This document shows positions 1 through 9,408 of a DNA stretch of 64,000 nt, one piece after another. The position numbers and the translations under genes are program-made. The notes below the pieces were generated by a model that saw only the letters and a list, made by a program, of their open reading frames with translations, did not search any database and was not told where the DNA came from. The stretch comes from Candidatus Planktophila sp. (GTDB lineage: Bacteria; Actinomycetota; Actinomycetes; Nanopelagicales; Nanopelagicaceae): positions 114,675 through 178,674 of the forward strand of contig BGOJ01000006.1 of assembly GCA_003569185.1 (NCBI GenBank), written 5' to 3'. Every line of letters starts with the position of its first letter. Positions within the stretch are counted from its first letter, which is position 1.

Positions 1-375
1 TATCTTGTATTGATAGGTGCGCGAATTTGGGCCAAACCTGGCGTGAAAATTAAGCGGCGCCCAAGTAGCCGCCAGCACTCGAACATCAGCTTTTAATAAT
101 TGATTTAGCCGAAAGGCTAAGTTTTCTACCTCGGTATCTGCTGGTAGATCAACATGTAAAACTTGATGTTTTGCATGCACACCAGCATCAGTTCGCCCGG
201 CAACAATTGTTGATACTTCACCACGAGTTAAAGTTGAAAGCGCAGTTTCAAAATCCTCTTGGATAGTTCGAAGCCCAGGTTGTTTTGCCCAACCAGAAAA
301 GTGCGTTCCGTCATAAGTTAAATCAACTCTTAAACGAGAAAACCCACTCTTAACTTCAAGAGTGGGTTTAGTCAT
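1..375 (-). CDS. truA: tRNA pseudouridine synthase A, N-terminal part (cut by window edge)
   Basis: TruA converts uridines 38-40 of the tRNA anticodon arm to pseudouridine. The 125 visible codons carry the family start (LTYDGTHFSGW), the catalytic aspartate motif AGRTDAGVHA and the later FHARFGPNSRTYQY segment. The C-terminal half lies outside the window. The ATG at 375 is the only usable start: a TAA is in frame at 397-399 and no ATG, GTG or TTG occurs between 375 and the conserved YDG. It follows rplQ by 24 nt, its usual place at the end of the alpha cluster. A strong hairpin lies inside its first codons (see 340-369). Confidence 0.93.
   Translation of the reverse strand, partial: MTKPTLEVKSGFSRLRVDLTYDGTHFSGWAKQPGLRTIQEDFETALSTLTRGEVSTIVAGRTDAGVHAKHQVLHVDLPADTEVENLAFRLNQLLKADVRVLAATWAPLNFHARFGPNSRTYQYKI
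340..369 (-). terminator. Terminator-like hairpin inside truA codons 3-12
   Basis: On the minus strand a perfect 12-bp stem (AAACCCACTCTT / AAGAGTGGGTTT) with a 6-nt loop is followed by TCTCGTTT. It resembles an intrinsic terminator closing the rplQ transcript, but it sits within the coding start of truA. It could reduce transcription into truA or mask its translation. The fold is read from the sequence; the function is inferred. Confidence 0.55.
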
Positions 376-399
376 AATCTTTATTTTAGGTCTGCGTTA

Positions 400-804
400 T
401 TACTCAGCTTTCGCTGCTGCTTTTTTTGCAACCTTTTTAGCTGGCACGCCAGCTTCAACCATTTCGATTACTGCCATTGGTGCATTGTCACCTTTGCGTG
501 GACCGATTTTGGTTATGCGGGTGTAGCCACCATCACGGGCTTCAAATCTTTTTGCAATATCTGTAAATAATGTGTGCACTACAGATTTGCTAGAGATTCT
601 TGCCATAACGCGACGACGAGCTGCAAGATCACCCTTTTTTGCATGAGTGATTAATCGCTCTGCTAATGGACGAAGACGTTTTGCCTTTGCTTCAGTTGTG
701 GTCAACTTTCCTTTTTCGAAAAGTTGCGCAGCTAATGTGCCCAGCAATAATTTCTCATGTGCTGGTCCACTTCCTAAACGTGGGCCTTTACTTGGCTTTG
801 GCAT
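400..804 (-). CDS. rplQ: 50S ribosomal protein L17
   Basis: L17 (134 aa) is a structural protein of the large subunit near the peptide exit tunnel. The family core [18 protein letters not shown] and the middle [18 protein letters not shown] are clear, and the chain ends in a lysine/alanine tail (residues about 121-134) typical of actinobacterial ribosomal proteins. It lies 8 nt downstream of rpoA and 24 nt before truA, the standard end of the alpha operon. Confidence 0.98.
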   Translation of the reverse strand: MPKPSKGPRLGSGPAHEKLLLGTLAAQLFEKGKLTTTEAKAKRLRPLAERLITHAKKGDLAARRRVMARISSKSVVHTLFTDIAKRFEARDGGYTRITKIGPRKGDNAPMAVIEMVEAGVPAKKVAKKAAAKAE

Positions 805-812
805 ATTCTCTC

Positions 813-1826
813 CTAGACCTCTTCAGCGTCGACAAGTTCATCATCAACGTTGCTTCCATAATTAGCATGCTTAGTTGGATCAAATCCAGCTGGGCTGTCC
901 TTTAATTGCATTCCCATGGATTGTAATTTCGCCTTAACCTCATCAATTGATTTGGAGCCGAAGTTACGAATATCCATTAGATCTGCTTCAGAACGTGAAA
1001 GTAACTCACCAACGGTGTGAATACCTTCGCGCTTTAAGCAGTTATAAGAACGAACAGTTAGATCAAGATCTTCGATTGGAAGTGCCATATCAGCAGCGAG
1101 TGCTGCATCTTGAATGGAAGGTCCCATCTCAATTCCTTCAGCGTTAGCATTTAACTCACGTGCTAAACCAAACAACTCAACCAATGTCTTTCCGGCAGAT
1201 GCCATGGCATCAGCTGGCTTCATTGATCTCTTAGTCTCAACATCTACAACTAAGCGATCGAAGTCGGTGCGTTGTTCAACACGAGTTGCTTCAACTTTGT
1301 AGGTAACCCGTAATACAGGTGAGTAAATAGAGTCAACTGGAATTCGACCAATTTCTCCTCCTGCTTGCTTGTTTTGAACAGCGGTGATGTAACCACGACC
1401 GCGCTCAACTGTTAACTCAATCTCAAACTTTGCCTTTGAGTTTAAGGTAGCAATGTGTAGCTCTGGGTTGTGCACCTGCACACCAGCTGGAGCTGCAACA
1501 TCTGCACCAGTAACAATTCCATCACCATTTTTACGGATGTAAAGAAGGGATGGCTCATCATTATCTGAAGATAAAACTAGGTTTTTGATGTTTAAGACGA
1601 TCTCAGTTAGATCCTCTTTCACACCTTCTAGGGCAGTGAACTCATGCAACGCATTGTTGACTCGAATACCAGTAACAGCTGCTCCTGGAATTGAAGATAA
1701 CAAGGTGCGACGAATCGAATTACCAAGGGTGTAACCGAAACCTGGTTCTAGTGGCTCAATAATGAACCGTGAACGGTACTCGCTTACTACTTCCTCAGTG
1801 AGGATGGGGCGTTGTGCAATTAGCAC
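813..1826 (-). CDS. rpoA: DNA-directed RNA polymerase alpha subunit
   Basis: Alpha (337 aa) dimerises to scaffold beta and beta' and contacts promoter UP elements and activators through its C-terminal domain. The N-terminal domain (about 1-230) contains [20 protein letters not shown]; the C-terminal domain (about 255-315) contains [16 protein letters not shown]. The chain ends in an acidic tail. The start is GTG at 1826 with a good GGAGG ribosome site 6-7 nt upstream. The 103-nt gap to rpsD holds a 6-bp hairpin (GGAAGA/TCTTCC) but no convincing terminator, so co-transcription with rpsD is likely. Confidence 0.99.
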   Translation of the reverse strand: MLIAQRPILTEEVVSEYRSRFIIEPLEPGFGYTLGNSIRRTLLSSIPGAAVTGIRVNNALHEFTALEGVKEDLTEIVLNIKNLVLSSDNDEPSLLYIRKNGDGIVTGADVAAPAGVQVHNPELHIATLNSKAKFEIELTVERGRGYITAVQNKQAGGEIGRIPVDSIYSPVLRVTYKVEATRVEQRTDFDRLVVDVETKRSMKPADAMASAGKTLVELFGLARELNANAEGIEMGPSIQDAALAADMALPIEDLDLTVRSYNCLKREGIHTVGELLSRSEADLMDIRNFGSKSIDEVKAKLQSMGMQLKDSPAGFDPTKHANYGSNVDDELVDAEEV

Positions 1827-1929
1827 TGTATTCCTCCGTATGTTCTGGAAGACCCTCTATTTGATCTTCCGGTTGGCTTACGATATTTAGTTTTTACTGC
1901 GGTAAATCTTTACTGCTTTAATTACTTGA

Positions 1930-2556
1930 TTACTTGGAGTAAAGCTCAACGATTAGTTGCTCTTGTACCTGAGTATCAATAATTGGGCGGGTTGGGATTG
2001 CGTGAATCAGGATGCGCATCTTTGATCCCACAACCTCCATCCATGCTGGAACTGCTTTCTCACCAAGTTCTGCGCTAGCAACAATGAATGGTGTGGTGTC
2101 CAGTGAAGCTGGCACAACATCAATTACATCCATTGGTGTTACGCGAAATGATGGAATATTTACGCTCTTGCCATTTACTAAGAAGTGACCGTGGCGAACT
2201 AACTGACGTGCCATGTCACGGCTCTTTGCAAAGCCAGCGCGGAAAACTACGTTATCTAAACGAGTTTCAAGTAGTACTAAAAGATTTTCACCAGTCTTAC
2301 CTTGCAGACGGTTAGCCTCTTCGTAGTAACCACGGAACTGACGTTCTAGAATTCCGTAAATACGTGCGCACTTTTGCTTCTCACGCATCTGTAGTAAGTA
2401 CTCAGAATCCTTTGAGCGAGCGCGACCATGTTGTCCTGGTGGATATGGTCGTGACTCAATTGGACACTTTGGTCCGTCACATTTAGAGCCCTTAAGGAAG
2501 AGCTTTACTTTTTCGCGACGGCATCTTTTGCAATCTGCACCGGTATAGCGAGCCAT
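1930..2556 (-). CDS. rpsD: 30S ribosomal protein S4
   Basis: S4 (208 aa) is a primary 16S rRNA-binding protein that nucleates assembly of the small-subunit body and helps control decoding accuracy. The N-terminus carries a zinc-type four-cysteine set (C9, C12, C26, C31), so it is the C+ form. The S4 RNA-binding domain follows (LETRLDNVVFRAGFAKSR onward). In some bacteria S4 represses its own operon through a leader upstream of rpsM; the structured region at 3403-3467 is a candidate for a comparable role here. Confidence 0.98.
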   Translation of the reverse strand: MARYTGADCKRCRREKVKLFLKGSKCDGPKCPIESRPYPPGQHGRARSKDSEYLLQMREKQKCARIYGILERQFRGYYEEANRLQGKTGENLLVLLETRLDNVVFRAGFAKSRDMARQLVRHGHFLVNGKSVNIPSFRVTPMDVIDVVPASLDTTPFIVASAELGEKAVPAWMEVVGSKMRILIHAIPTRPIIDTQVQEQLIVELYSK

Positions 2557-2572
2557 AGTTTTCTCCCTTTCC

Positions 2573-3004
2573 TTATACTCGACGTGGTTTACGTGGACGG
2601 CAACCGTTATGAGGTGCTGGAGTTACATCTGCGATGGCTCCAACCTCAAGACCTGCTGCTTGTAATGAACGAATTGCAGTTTCCCGGCCTGAACCAGGTC
2701 CCTTAACAAATACATCAACCTTCTTTAAACCATGCTCCTGTGCTTTGCGAGCAGCAGCCTCAGCTGCCATTTGCGCAGCAAATGGAGTTGATTTACGAGA
2801 ACCTTTAAATCCAACTTGGCCAGATGATGACCATGCAATTACACCACCTGCTGGATCGGTAATTGAAACAATGGTGTTGTTGAAAGTGCTCTTGATGTAA
2901 GCATGTCCGAAGGCAACATTTTTCTTATCCTTCTTACGTGCTTTAATTTTCTTAGGTGCAGCCTTTGCTGCATCCTTTGCTGGTTTAGTCTTTTCGGCGG
3001 CCAT
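2573..3004 (-). CDS. rpsK: 30S ribosomal protein S11
   Basis: S11 (143 aa) lies on the small-subunit platform and helps shape the E-site. A lysine-rich extension (residues 1-28) precedes the core, which includes [31 protein letters not shown] and the C-terminal [16 protein letters not shown]. Its ATG overlaps the rpsM stop by one base (TAATG), so translation is probably coupled to S13. Confidence 0.98.
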   Translation of the reverse strand: MAAEKTKPAKDAAKAAPKKIKARKKDKKNVAFGHAYIKSTFNNTIVSITDPAGGVIAWSSSGQVGFKGSRKSTPFAAQMAAEAAARKAQEHGLKKVDVFVKGPGSGRETAIRSLQAAGLEVGAIADVTPAPHNGCRPRKPRRV

Positions 3005-3381
3005 TACTTGGTCTCCTTCTTCTTACCAGCGATTGCAACACGTGGACCCTTGCGAGTACGAGCGTTGGTGTGAGTACGTTGTCCGCGGACCGGTAATCCC
3101 TTACGGTGACGTGATCCTTGGTAGCTTTGAATTTCAACTTTGCGACGGATGTCGCCAGCGACCTCTCGACGAAGATCACCCTCAATTTTGTAATTTGCTT
3201 CAATGAATTCACGAAGCTTTGCCAAATCTGGCTCTTGTAAATCTTTAACGCGGATATCTGGTGAGATACCGGTGGCAGCAAGTGTTGCCTGCGCACGGGT
3301 AAGTCCCATTCCGAAAATATAGGTAAGTGCGACCTCAACACGCTTTTCGCGGGGAAGATCGACACCAACAAGACGTGCCAT
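3004..3381 (-). CDS. rpsM: 30S ribosomal protein S13
   Basis: S13 (125 aa) sits in the head of the small subunit, contacting the P-site tRNA and bridging to the large subunit. The sequence shows [20 protein letters not shown], the helix-hairpin-helix segment and the basic C-terminus [15 protein letters not shown]. The 135 nt upstream to rpmJ are unusually structured, so this gene is the likely target of leader regulation. Confidence 0.98.
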   Translation of the reverse strand: MARLVGVDLPREKRVEVALTYIFGMGLTRAQATLAATGISPDIRVKDLQEPDLAKLREFIEANYKIEGDLRREVAGDIRRKVEIQSYQGSRHRKGLPVRGQRTHTNARTRKGPRVAIAGKKKETK

Positions 3382-3402
3382 ATCGCTAACCTGTTTCTTT
3401 TA

Positions 3403-3467
3403 TCCGAAAGGTCCTTCGCAATGCCTCCAGATAATTTCTTATCTGGCCTCAGCCTTTCGGACTGAGG
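3403..3467 (-). promoter_or_regulatory. Structured leader before rpsM, predicted pseudoknot
   Basis: Reading the minus strand: a 6-bp hairpin CCTCAG/CTGAGG (3467-3462 with 3452-3447) encloses a 9-nt loop, TCCGAAAGG. A second hairpin CCAGATAA-GAAA-TTATCTGG occupies 3446-3427. Then CCTTTCGGA occurs at 3411-3403. The last segment is the perfect complement of the entire first loop, which allows an H-type pseudoknot ending about 21 nt before the rpsM ATG. In E. coli the alpha operon leader is a pseudoknot bound by S4; a related role here is inference only. Confidence 0.55.
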
Positions 3468-3469
3468 GT

Positions 3470-3495
3470 CTTAATTAAGTTTGACCTTAATTAAG
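3470..3495. repeat. Two CTTAATTAAG palindromes forming a hairpin
   Basis: The self-complementary decamer CTTAATTAAG occurs at 3470-3479 and 3486-3495, separated by 6 nt. Each copy is a palindrome, and together they can form a 10-bp stem. They lie between rpmJ and rpsM, directly upstream of the predicted pseudoknot. Without G or C in the core the stem is weak, and no T-tract follows on the minus strand, so this is not a classic terminator. Confidence 0.6.
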
Positions 3496-3516
3496 TTACA
3501 TCACGCGTTTTTTTAT

Positions 3517-3630
3517 TTAACCCTGACGTTGTTTATGACGTAGGTTGTCGCAGATCACCATTACGCGACCATTACGACGAATGACTTTGCACTTGTCGCA
3601 AATCTTTTTCACGCTAGGTTTGACCTTCAC
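3517..3630 (-). CDS. rpmJ: 50S ribosomal protein L36
   Basis: L36 is a 37-residue zinc-ribbon protein of the large subunit. The short frame reads [19 protein letters not shown] and ends HKQRQG, with the zinc ligands C11, C14 and C27 followed by a histidine (C+ form). The start is GTG at 3630. It sits between infA (36 nt away) and rpsM, its normal position. Confidence 0.97.
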   Translation of the reverse strand: MKVKPSVKKICDKCKVIRRNGRVMVICDNLRHKQRQG

Positions 3631-3666
3631 GATTACCTTTCTAACAACTTAAAGATTAAAAATTAT

Positions 3667-3888
3667 TTATTTGTAACGATAAATAATTCGACCTCTGGTG
3701 AGGTCATATGGACTAAGTTCTACGATCACTTTATCCTCTGGCAAAATGCGAATGTAGTTCTGTCGCATCTTTCCACTGATATGTGCTAAAACTTTGTGTC
3801 CATTTGTTAACTCAACTCGGAACATTGCGTTTGGTAGTGCTTCAGCAACAGTGCCTTCGATTTCAATTGCACCGTCTTTCTTGGCCAA
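3667..3888 (-). CDS. infA: Translation initiation factor IF-1
   Basis: IF-1 (73 aa) binds the ribosomal A site during initiation. The whole protein is one OB-fold: [13 protein letters not shown], then [13 protein letters not shown], ending GRIIYRYK. The start is TTG at 3888, because family members begin exactly there ([10 protein letters not shown]) and an AGTAGG ribosome site lies about 6-8 nt upstream. An ATG at 3993 in the same frame would add 35 residues unlike any IF-1 and was not used. The gap from map (3889-4019) has a T-rich stretch and a TAAACT element but no clear promoter. Confidence 0.95.
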   Translation of the reverse strand: MAKKDGAIEIEGTVAEALPNAMFRVELTNGHKVLAHISGKMRQNYIRILPEDKVIVELSPYDLTRGRIIYRYK

Positions 3889-4019
3889 GCGATACCTACT
3901 TATCTGTTCTAAATTAGGTTTACCCCTTGCGAGGCAGGAGGGATAGTTTAGGCGGGGTGGGGAAAAAAGAAAAATCCGCTCAAAGAGCTTCAAATCTATG
4001 CGGGAAAATCTGCACCCTC

Positions 4020-4829
4020 CTAGAGCAAATCTGAGACTTCAACACCCAATCTGGCTAGCTGCTCTTTTCCACCATCTTCGGCGGTTAAAACAAAGATTTT
4101 GCCATCAGGAGTGATTGTGTAGGTGTGTTCAAAATGTGCACCAGTTGATGAATCATGAGAGACAACTGTCCAATCATCACTTAAAACTTTAGTGCGCTCA
4201 TGTCCCCTGGTAATCATTGGTTCAATTGCAAGTGCCATGCCAACTACTAACTCAGGCCCATTGCCAGCTGGTCCAAAATTTAAAATATGTGGCTCCTGAT
4301 GCATCGCACTGCCAATGCCATGGCCACCATACTCCCGCAAAATTCCATACTTACCTTGTGAATTTATATAACCTTCAATTGCTGCTGAGATATCAGTTAG
4401 CTTGGCACCCTTTTTACCTGCCGCAATTCCTCGCCACATCGACTCTTGGCAAACATCCATTAGCTTTTGATTAGCCGCTTCCACCTCACCTAAACCAAAT
4501 GAGATCGCAGCATCACCATGCCAGCCATCAACTATCGCGCCAAAATCAATTGATAAAACATCACCAGATACTAATTTTCGTTTATTTGGAATTCCATGCA
4601 CTACCTCTTCATTGACGGAGGCGCAGATAACAGCTGGAAATCCGTGATAACCCAAAAAGGATGATGTTGCCCCATGTTTAGCTAAATTATTTGCCGCAAT
4701 CTCATCTAGTTCTAAAGTAGTCATTCCAATTTGGGCTGATTGCTTAAGTAATTTCAAAGTGTCAGCCACTACTAACCCTGCTTTTCGCATTAACTTTAAT
4801 TGCGATAGATCTTTAACCTCAATTGCCAT
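4020..4829 (-). CDS. map: Methionine aminopeptidase, type I
   Basis: Removes the initiator methionine from nascent proteins. It is 269 aa, the usual length, with all five metal ligands visible: D95 and D106 ([15 protein letters not shown]), H170 ([10 protein letters not shown]), E203 (AIEPM) and E234 (HFEHTY), plus the substrate-contacting H79. There is no N-terminal SH3-binding extension. It follows adk by 5 nt in the secY-adk-map-infA order common in Gram-positive bacteria. Confidence 0.98.
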   Translation of the reverse strand: MAIEVKDLSQLKLMRKAGLVVADTLKLLKQSAQIGMTTLELDEIAANNLAKHGATSSFLGYHGFPAVICASVNEEVVHGIPNKRKLVSGDVLSIDFGAIVDGWHGDAAISFGLGEVEAANQKLMDVCQESMWRGIAAGKKGAKLTDISAAIEGYINSQGKYGILREYGGHGIGSAMHQEPHILNFGPAGNGPELVVGMALAIEPMITRGHERTKVLSDDWTVVSHDSSTGAHFEHTYTITPDGKIFVLTAEDGGKEQLARLGVEVSDLL

Positions 4830-4834
4830 ATTTA

Positions 4835-5476
4835 CTAACCTAAGGTTGAGATAGCTTTTTTGGTAATCTCAGAAACTTCCCCTAGGGCTGAGATAATTTT
4901 TAGTAGCCCCTTTGAGTTATAAAACTCAACAATTGGCGCAGTTTGATCGGTGTAGATCTCAAGCCGGCGAGTAACAACCTCTTCTTTGTCATCCTCTCGT
5001 TGGTAGAGCTCACCTTGGCATTTATCGCAAACTCCGGCCACCTTAGGCTTTTCAAATTCAACATGGGATGAAGCACCGCAACCACGACAGGTGCGACGAC
5101 CGGATAATCGTTTAACAATTTCAGCATTATCAATTTTTAGTTCCAGCACCGCATCTAGTGGCATTTTCTTTTCTACCAAGATTTGATCTAAAACTTGAGC
5201 TTGATTGGTGTTACGAGGAAAACCATCTAGTAAAAAGCCATTGGCTACATCATTATTTCCAAGTCGATCTCTAACCATTTCATTGGTAACAGAATCTGGG
5301 ACTAACTCACCGCGATCCATAAAGCTTTGCGCTTGTTTGCCAAGCTCGGTGCCATTTTTTAAATTAGCACGGAAAATATCACCGGTGGAGATATGTGGAA
5401 TTTTGTAATGGGCAGCTAGATGAACTGCTTGTGTTCCTTTACCAGCACCTGGTGGTCCAACCAGGATTAATCGCAT
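4835..5476 (-). CDS. adk: Adenylate kinase
   Basis: Catalyses ATP + AMP to 2 ADP in the cytoplasm. The P-loop GPPGAGKGTQ is at residues 7-16 and the AMP-binding/hinge segment LLDGFPRNTNQAQ at about 82-94. The LID domain carries four cysteines (C130, C133, C150, C153), so it is the zinc-binding long form. The ATG overlaps the secY stop by one base (TAATG). Confidence 0.98.
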   Translation of the reverse strand: MRLILVGPPGAGKGTQAVHLAAHYKIPHISTGDIFRANLKNGTELGKQAQSFMDRGELVPDSVTNEMVRDRLGNNDVANGFLLDGFPRNTNQAQVLDQILVEKKMPLDAVLELKIDNAEIVKRLSGRRTCRGCGASSHVEFEKPKVAGVCDKCQGELYQREDDKEEVVTRRLEIYTDQTAPIVEFYNSKGLLKIISALGEVSEITKKAISTLG

Positions 5477-6771
5477 TAGCGCAAGAACCCCTCATAGGAA
5501 CGTTGTTGTAGTTGAGATTCAATCTGCTTGGCAGTATCTAGACCAACACCAACAACGATCAAAATAGCAGTTCCACCAAATGGGAAGTTTTGTGAAGCCT
5601 GGAACAAAATTAATGCGATAAATGGAATGATCGCAACAATTGAAAGATAGAGCGCACCTGGCGCAGTAATTCTTGATAATACATATTGCAAGTACTCAGA
5701 GGTTGGCTTACCTGCTCTAATTCCTGGAATAAAGCCGCCATACTGTTTCATATTGTCGGCAACCTCATCTGGATTGAAGGTAATTGCAACATAGAAGTAG
5801 GTGAAGAAAACAATTAAGAATGCATAGACGCCGATATAGAAGAAGTTATCGCCATTTACTAAGTTCTTTGATATCCAAGTTGCCCAGCCTGCTTGGCTGC
5901 CGCTGAAGTTAACAATCAAAGAAGGTATATACAAAAGTGAGGAGGCGAAAATTACTGGGATAACACCAGATTGGTTTACCTTGATTGGAATATAAGTGCT
6001 AGTTCCACCGTATTGCTGACGTCCTACCTGACGTTTTGCATACTGCACTGGAATTCGACGTTGCGCCTGCTCAACAAATACAACCGCTGCAACGATTAAA
6101 ACTCCAACTGCCATAATAAATAGGAATGCAAACCAGCCCTTTTGTAATTTAATTGACCAAAGTTGTCCTGGAAAACCAGCGGCGATTGATGTGAAAATTA
6201 AGATCGACATACCATTACCAACACCGCGATCGGTGATCAATTCACCTAACCACATAATTACTGATGTACCAGCAGTCATAACTGCGATCATGGTGATAAT
6301 TCTTTGCCATGAGGTATCAGGAATAATTGGCAGTGCGCAATTTGGGAAAATTCGACCATCAATTCTTGCCACCGCAATTAAGCCAGTTGATTGCAAGATT
6401 GCTAATCCAATAGTTAGGTAACGGGTGTATTGAGTTAGCTTGGCAGTTCCAGATTGTCCCTCTTTCTTTAAAGCTTCAAACCGAGGGATAACAACTGTTA
6501 ACAACTGAACAATGATTGAGCTGGTGATGTAAGGCATGATGCCGAGAGCAAAAACGCTAAGTTGAAGCAAAGCGCCACCGCTAAATAGGTTGATCAAACC
6601 AAATAAGCCACCAGTGTTTGCAGTTGCTAAACACTCCTGCACATTCACATAGGAAACTCCAGGAGTTGGAATTACTGAACCCAATCGAAATAGGGCCATG
6701 ATAGAAAGAGTGAAGATAATCTTCTTACGCAAATCAGGTGTCTTAAATGCCTTACCAAATGCTGCTAACAA
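5476..6771 (-). CDS. secY: Sec translocon channel subunit SecY
   Basis: SecY (431 aa, ten predicted membrane segments) forms the protein-conducting channel with SecE (encoded at 33428-33652). The N-terminal FRLGSVIPTPGVSYVNV with the plug region, the loop GVGNGMSILIF and the cytoplasmic loop YAKRQVGRQQYGGTSTYIP are all present. It lies 31 nt after rplO and is translationally coupled to adk. Confidence 0.98.
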   Translation of the reverse strand: MLAAFGKAFKTPDLRKKIIFTLSIMALFRLGSVIPTPGVSYVNVQECLATANTGGLFGLINLFSGGALLQLSVFALGIMPYITSSIIVQLLTVVIPRFEALKKEGQSGTAKLTQYTRYLTIGLAILQSTGLIAVARIDGRIFPNCALPIIPDTSWQRIITMIAVMTAGTSVIMWLGELITDRGVGNGMSILIFTSIAAGFPGQLWSIKLQKGWFAFLFIMAVGVLIVAAVVFVEQAQRRIPVQYAKRQVGRQQYGGTSTYIPIKVNQSGVIPVIFASSLLYIPSLIVNFSGSQAGWATWISKNLVNGDNFFYIGVYAFLIVFFTYFYVAITFNPDEVADNMKQYGGFIPGIRAGKPTSEYLQYVLSRITAPGALYLSIVAIIPFIALILFQASQNFPFGGTAILIVVGVGLDTAKQIESQLQQRSYEGFLR

Positions 6772-6802
6772 GTTCTTCTCCCTTCTATCTAATCTTTAAG
6801 TA

Positions 6803-7243
6803 TTAAAGAGTCTTTGCAGATCCGCCAGCAGCTGAAATCTTTGCAGTTGCTGATGATGAAAATGCGTGAGCGAGTACGGAAACTTTTACTGAGATATCGC
6901 CATTTCCAAGTACTTTAACTGGATGACCTTTACGGGCTGCACCCTTCTTAACTAAATCCTCAACTGTTACATCTCCACCCTTTGGGTAAAGTGAGTTAAT
7001 AGTTGAGATATTTACCGCCTGATACTCAATTCTTTCTGGATTCTTAAATCCGCGAAGTTTTGGCAAGCGCATAACTAATGGCAACTGACCGCCTTCAAAT
7101 CCAGCACGAACTACGTTACGTGCACGTGTTCCTTTGCCGCCTCGACCAGCTGTCTTTCCCTTAGAAGCTTCACCGCGACCCTTACGAGTCTTAGCTTTCT
7201 TAGCTCCTGGAGCTGGACGTAAATGATGAACCTTAAGCACCAT
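6803..7243 (-). CDS. rplO: 50S ribosomal protein L15
   Basis: L15 (146 aa) stabilises domain II of 23S rRNA late in large-subunit assembly. The basic glycine-rich N-terminus ([19 protein letters not shown], then [14 protein letters not shown]) is the family signature, followed by the globular C-terminal domain ending in [18 protein letters not shown]. Two bases separate it from rpmD, and secY follows. Confidence 0.98.
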   Translation of the reverse strand: MVLKVHHLRPAPGAKKAKTRKGRGEASKGKTAGRGGKGTRARNVVRAGFEGGQLPLVMRLPKLRGFKNPERIEYQAVNISTINSLYPKGGDVTVEDLVKKGAARKGHPVKVLGNGDISVKVSVLAHAFSSSATAKISAAGGSAKTL

Positions 7244-7245
7244 TG

Positions 7246-7428
7246 TTATTCAACCTCCTCAACTGCAATTAAATGACGCACGGCGTAAACCATGCCACGA
7301 ATCTCTGGTCGATCTTCCTTCACAACTACATCACCAATTCGCTTTAATCCAAGAGAGCGAAGCGTGTTTCGTTGATCTGGTGGATTGCCAACCTTAGATC
7401 TAATTTGAGTAACTTTTAATCTTGGCAT
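7246..7428 (-). CDS. rpmD: 50S ribosomal protein L30
   Basis: L30 is a 60-residue two-domain alpha/beta protein of the large subunit. The sequence reads [20 protein letters not shown], then [20 protein letters not shown], matching the bacterial short form. Its ATG overlaps the rpsE stop by one base. Placement between rpsE and rplO is standard for the spc cluster. Confidence 0.97.
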   Translation of the reverse strand: MPRLKVTQIRSKVGNPPDQRNTLRSLGLKRIGDVVVKEDRPEIRGMVYAVRHLIAVEEVE

Positions 7429-8051
7429 TAGGCACCAACCTTTACTTGCTCTGCAATCAAACGAGTAATCGCAGCAGGTGCAACATCTTCAAGTGGACGA
7501 CCACGACGAGCTGCAATCGCAGTTGGATTTTCCAACATCTTCAATGCTGCCGCAGTTGCGTGCACCATATTGATTGGATTTCCAGATCCTAAAGATTTTG
7601 TTAATACATCTGTGATACCAGCGCACTCAAGTACGGCACGAACTGGACCACCAGCGATTACACCAGTACCTGGCGATGCTGGACGAAGCAAAATAACTCC
7701 GGCAGCTTTTTCACCTTGAACTGGGTGCGGAATAGTTCCATTTAACAATGGGACTTTAAAGAAATTCTTCTTGCCATCTTCAACTGCTTTAGCAATAGCT
7801 TGTGGAACCTCTTTGGCTTTTCCATATCCAACGCCAACCATTCCTTTGCCATCGCCAACCACAATTAATGCAGTAAAGGAGAAACGACGTCCACCCTTTA
7901 CAACCTTGGCAACACGATTAATAAATACCACGCGCTCGGTGTATGGAGACTTCTCCTTTTGGAAATCACCATCACGACGCTCGCGCTTTTCACGACCGCC
8001 CTTTGGCTTATCCTCACGGGCGCCGGTGTTAGTAGCTGGTGTACCGGCCAT
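7428..8051 (-). CDS. rpsE: 30S ribosomal protein S5
   Basis: S5 (207 aa) lines the mRNA entry tunnel and affects decoding fidelity. A charged extension (residues 1-37) precedes the double-stranded RNA-binding domain ([20 protein letters not shown]) and the C-terminal domain ([20 protein letters not shown]). It overlaps rplR and rpmD by one base each (TAATG at both ends). Confidence 0.98.
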   Translation of the reverse strand: MAGTPATNTGAREDKPKGGREKRERRDGDFQKEKSPYTERVVFINRVAKVVKGGRRFSFTALIVVGDGKGMVGVGYGKAKEVPQAIAKAVEDGKKNFFKVPLLNGTIPHPVQGEKAAGVILLRPASPGTGVIAGGPVRAVLECAGITDVLTKSLGSGNPINMVHATAAALKMLENPTAIAARRGRPLEDVAPAAITRLIAEQVKVGA

Positions 8052-8428
8052 TAGAACTCCAATCCATTTGCACGAGCACTTGTTGCAACTGCTGCAACAC
8101 GGCCGTGGAACTTATTACCACCGCGGTCAAAGACCACAGCAGAAATTCCTTTTTCTTTTGCACGCTTTGCGATCAACTCGCCAACCTGCTTTGCCTTTGC
8201 GGTTTTATCACCAGCAAATGCACGCAACTCTTTCTCCATTGTGGAGGCAGAAGCTAAAGTTTTTGAAGTTGAATCATCAACAACCTGCACAAATAAGTGA
8301 CGGGCTGATCGAGATACAACTAACCGAGGACGCTCTGTTGTGCCAACAACTCGCTTGCGCAAGCGGAAGTGACGACGGGCACGGGCCTTTGTTGCTGAAC
8401 CCTTAACGACTTTATAACCGATAGCCAT
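8051..8428 (-). CDS. rplR: 50S ribosomal protein L18
   Basis: L18 (125 aa) binds 5S rRNA together with L5 and helps anchor it to the large subunit. The basic N-terminus ([15 protein letters not shown]), the core [18 protein letters not shown] and the C-terminal YHGRV-type segment (here [16 protein letters not shown]) are present. It has one-base overlaps with rplF upstream and rpsE downstream. Confidence 0.98.
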   Translation of the reverse strand: MAIGYKVVKGSATKARARRHFRLRKRVVGTTERPRLVVSRSARHLFVQVVDDSTSKTLASASTMEKELRAFAGDKTAKAKQVGELIAKRAKEKGISAVVFDRGGNKFHGRVAAVATSARANGLEF

Positions 8429-8967
8429 TATTTCTTACCTGTCTTTCCTTGCTTGCGGCGGATATGTGCACCTTCTAAATGCAGACCCTTACCTTTGTAT
8501 GGATCAACCTTGCGAAGTTTTTGAATCTTGGCAGCAGTCTCACCAACTAATTGTTTGTTAATACCAACAACTGTTATTTCTGTTGGGGAATCAATTTTGA
8601 AAGTGATGCCCTCATCAGCGATGAAGTTGATTGGATGGCTGTAGCCAAGTGCGAACTCAAGGTCTTTGCCCTTAGCTGCAACTTTGTAACCAACGCCAAC
8701 AATATTTATCTTCTTGCTATATCCCTTTGTTACACCCTCGATCATGTTAGAGATCATGGTGCGAGACATGCCGTGAAGTGAACGTGCTTCACGTGTCTCA
8801 TTTGGACGAGAAATAGTAAGAGTTGAACCCTCTTGCTTAGCTGCAATTGGTTCAGCAAGTACATGAGTCAATGTTCCCTTAGGACCTTTAACTGATACTG
8901 ATTGACCAGCAACATTTACCTCAACTCCAGATGGAATTGTGATTGGCATTTTTCCAATACGTGACAT
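8428..8967 (-). CDS. rplF: 50S ribosomal protein L6
   Basis: L6 (179 aa) has two repeated alpha/beta domains and lies near the factor-binding region of the large subunit. [17 protein letters not shown] marks the start, and the signature [20 protein letters not shown] lies at the C-terminus. Four bases separate it from rpsH. Confidence 0.98.
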   Translation of the reverse strand: MSRIGKMPITIPSGVEVNVAGQSVSVKGPKGTLTHVLAEPIAAKQEGSTLTISRPNETREARSLHGMSRTMISNMIEGVTKGYSKKINIVGVGYKVAAKGKDLEFALGYSHPINFIADEGITFKIDSPTEITVVGINKQLVGETAAKIQKLRKVDPYKGKGLHLEGAHIRRKQGKTGKK

Positions 8968-8971
8968 TAGA

Positions 8972-9376
8972 TCACCATACGTAGGCGAGAACTTCTCCGC
9001 CTACACCTTGCTTATTGGCTTGCTTATCTGTCAGCAAACCAGAGGAGGTTGAAATAATTGCAACACCAAGTCCACCTAAAACTTTAGGTAGTGAGGTTGA
9101 TTTTGCGTAAACGCGAAGTCCTGGCTTTGAAACACGACGAAGACCAGCAATTGATCGCTCGCGATTTGAACCAAACTTAAGATCTAAAACTAGAGTTTTG
9201 CCAAACCCAGTTGGATTGCTTTCAATATGAAAACCAGAGATGAATCCCTCTTGTTTTAATATCTCCGCAATTCGAGCTTTTACCGAAGATGAAGGCATTG
9301 AAACCTTCTCATGGTAAGCCGAGTTGGCGTTACGCAAACGTGCAAGCATGTCTGCGATCGGATCTGTCATTGTCAT
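8972..9376 (-). CDS. rpsH: 30S ribosomal protein S8
   Basis: S8 (134 aa) is a primary 16S rRNA-binding protein of the small-subunit platform, and in E. coli the repressor of the spc operon. The start at 9376 ([17 protein letters not shown]) was chosen because S8 proteins begin at TDPIADML and an AGAGG ribosome site lies 8 nt upstream; the frame stays open to 9562 without homology. The C-terminal signature [20 protein letters not shown] is intact. Confidence 0.97.
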   Translation of the reverse strand: MTMTDPIADMLARLRNANSAYHEKVSMPSSSVKARIAEILKQEGFISGFHIESNPTGFGKTLVLDLKFGSNRERSIAGLRRVSKPGLRVYAKSTSLPKVLGGLGVAIISTSSGLLTDKQANKQGVGGEVLAYVW

Positions 9377-9408
9377 TACTTTGGCCTCTGGCCTTTCTCG
9401 AAATGGTT

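Noticed and set aside
2985..3371. A 128-residue frame overlapping rpsM on the same strand
   Set aside because: It is out of frame with S13, which is conserved throughout.
3889..3993. An ATG-started 35-residue extension upstream of infA
   Set aside because: The extra residues match no IF-1, and TTG at 3888 has a ribosome site and the exact family start.
7771..8406. A 211-residue plus-strand open frame opposite rpsE and rplR
   Set aside because: It is antisense to two clear ribosomal protein genes and has no recognisable domain.
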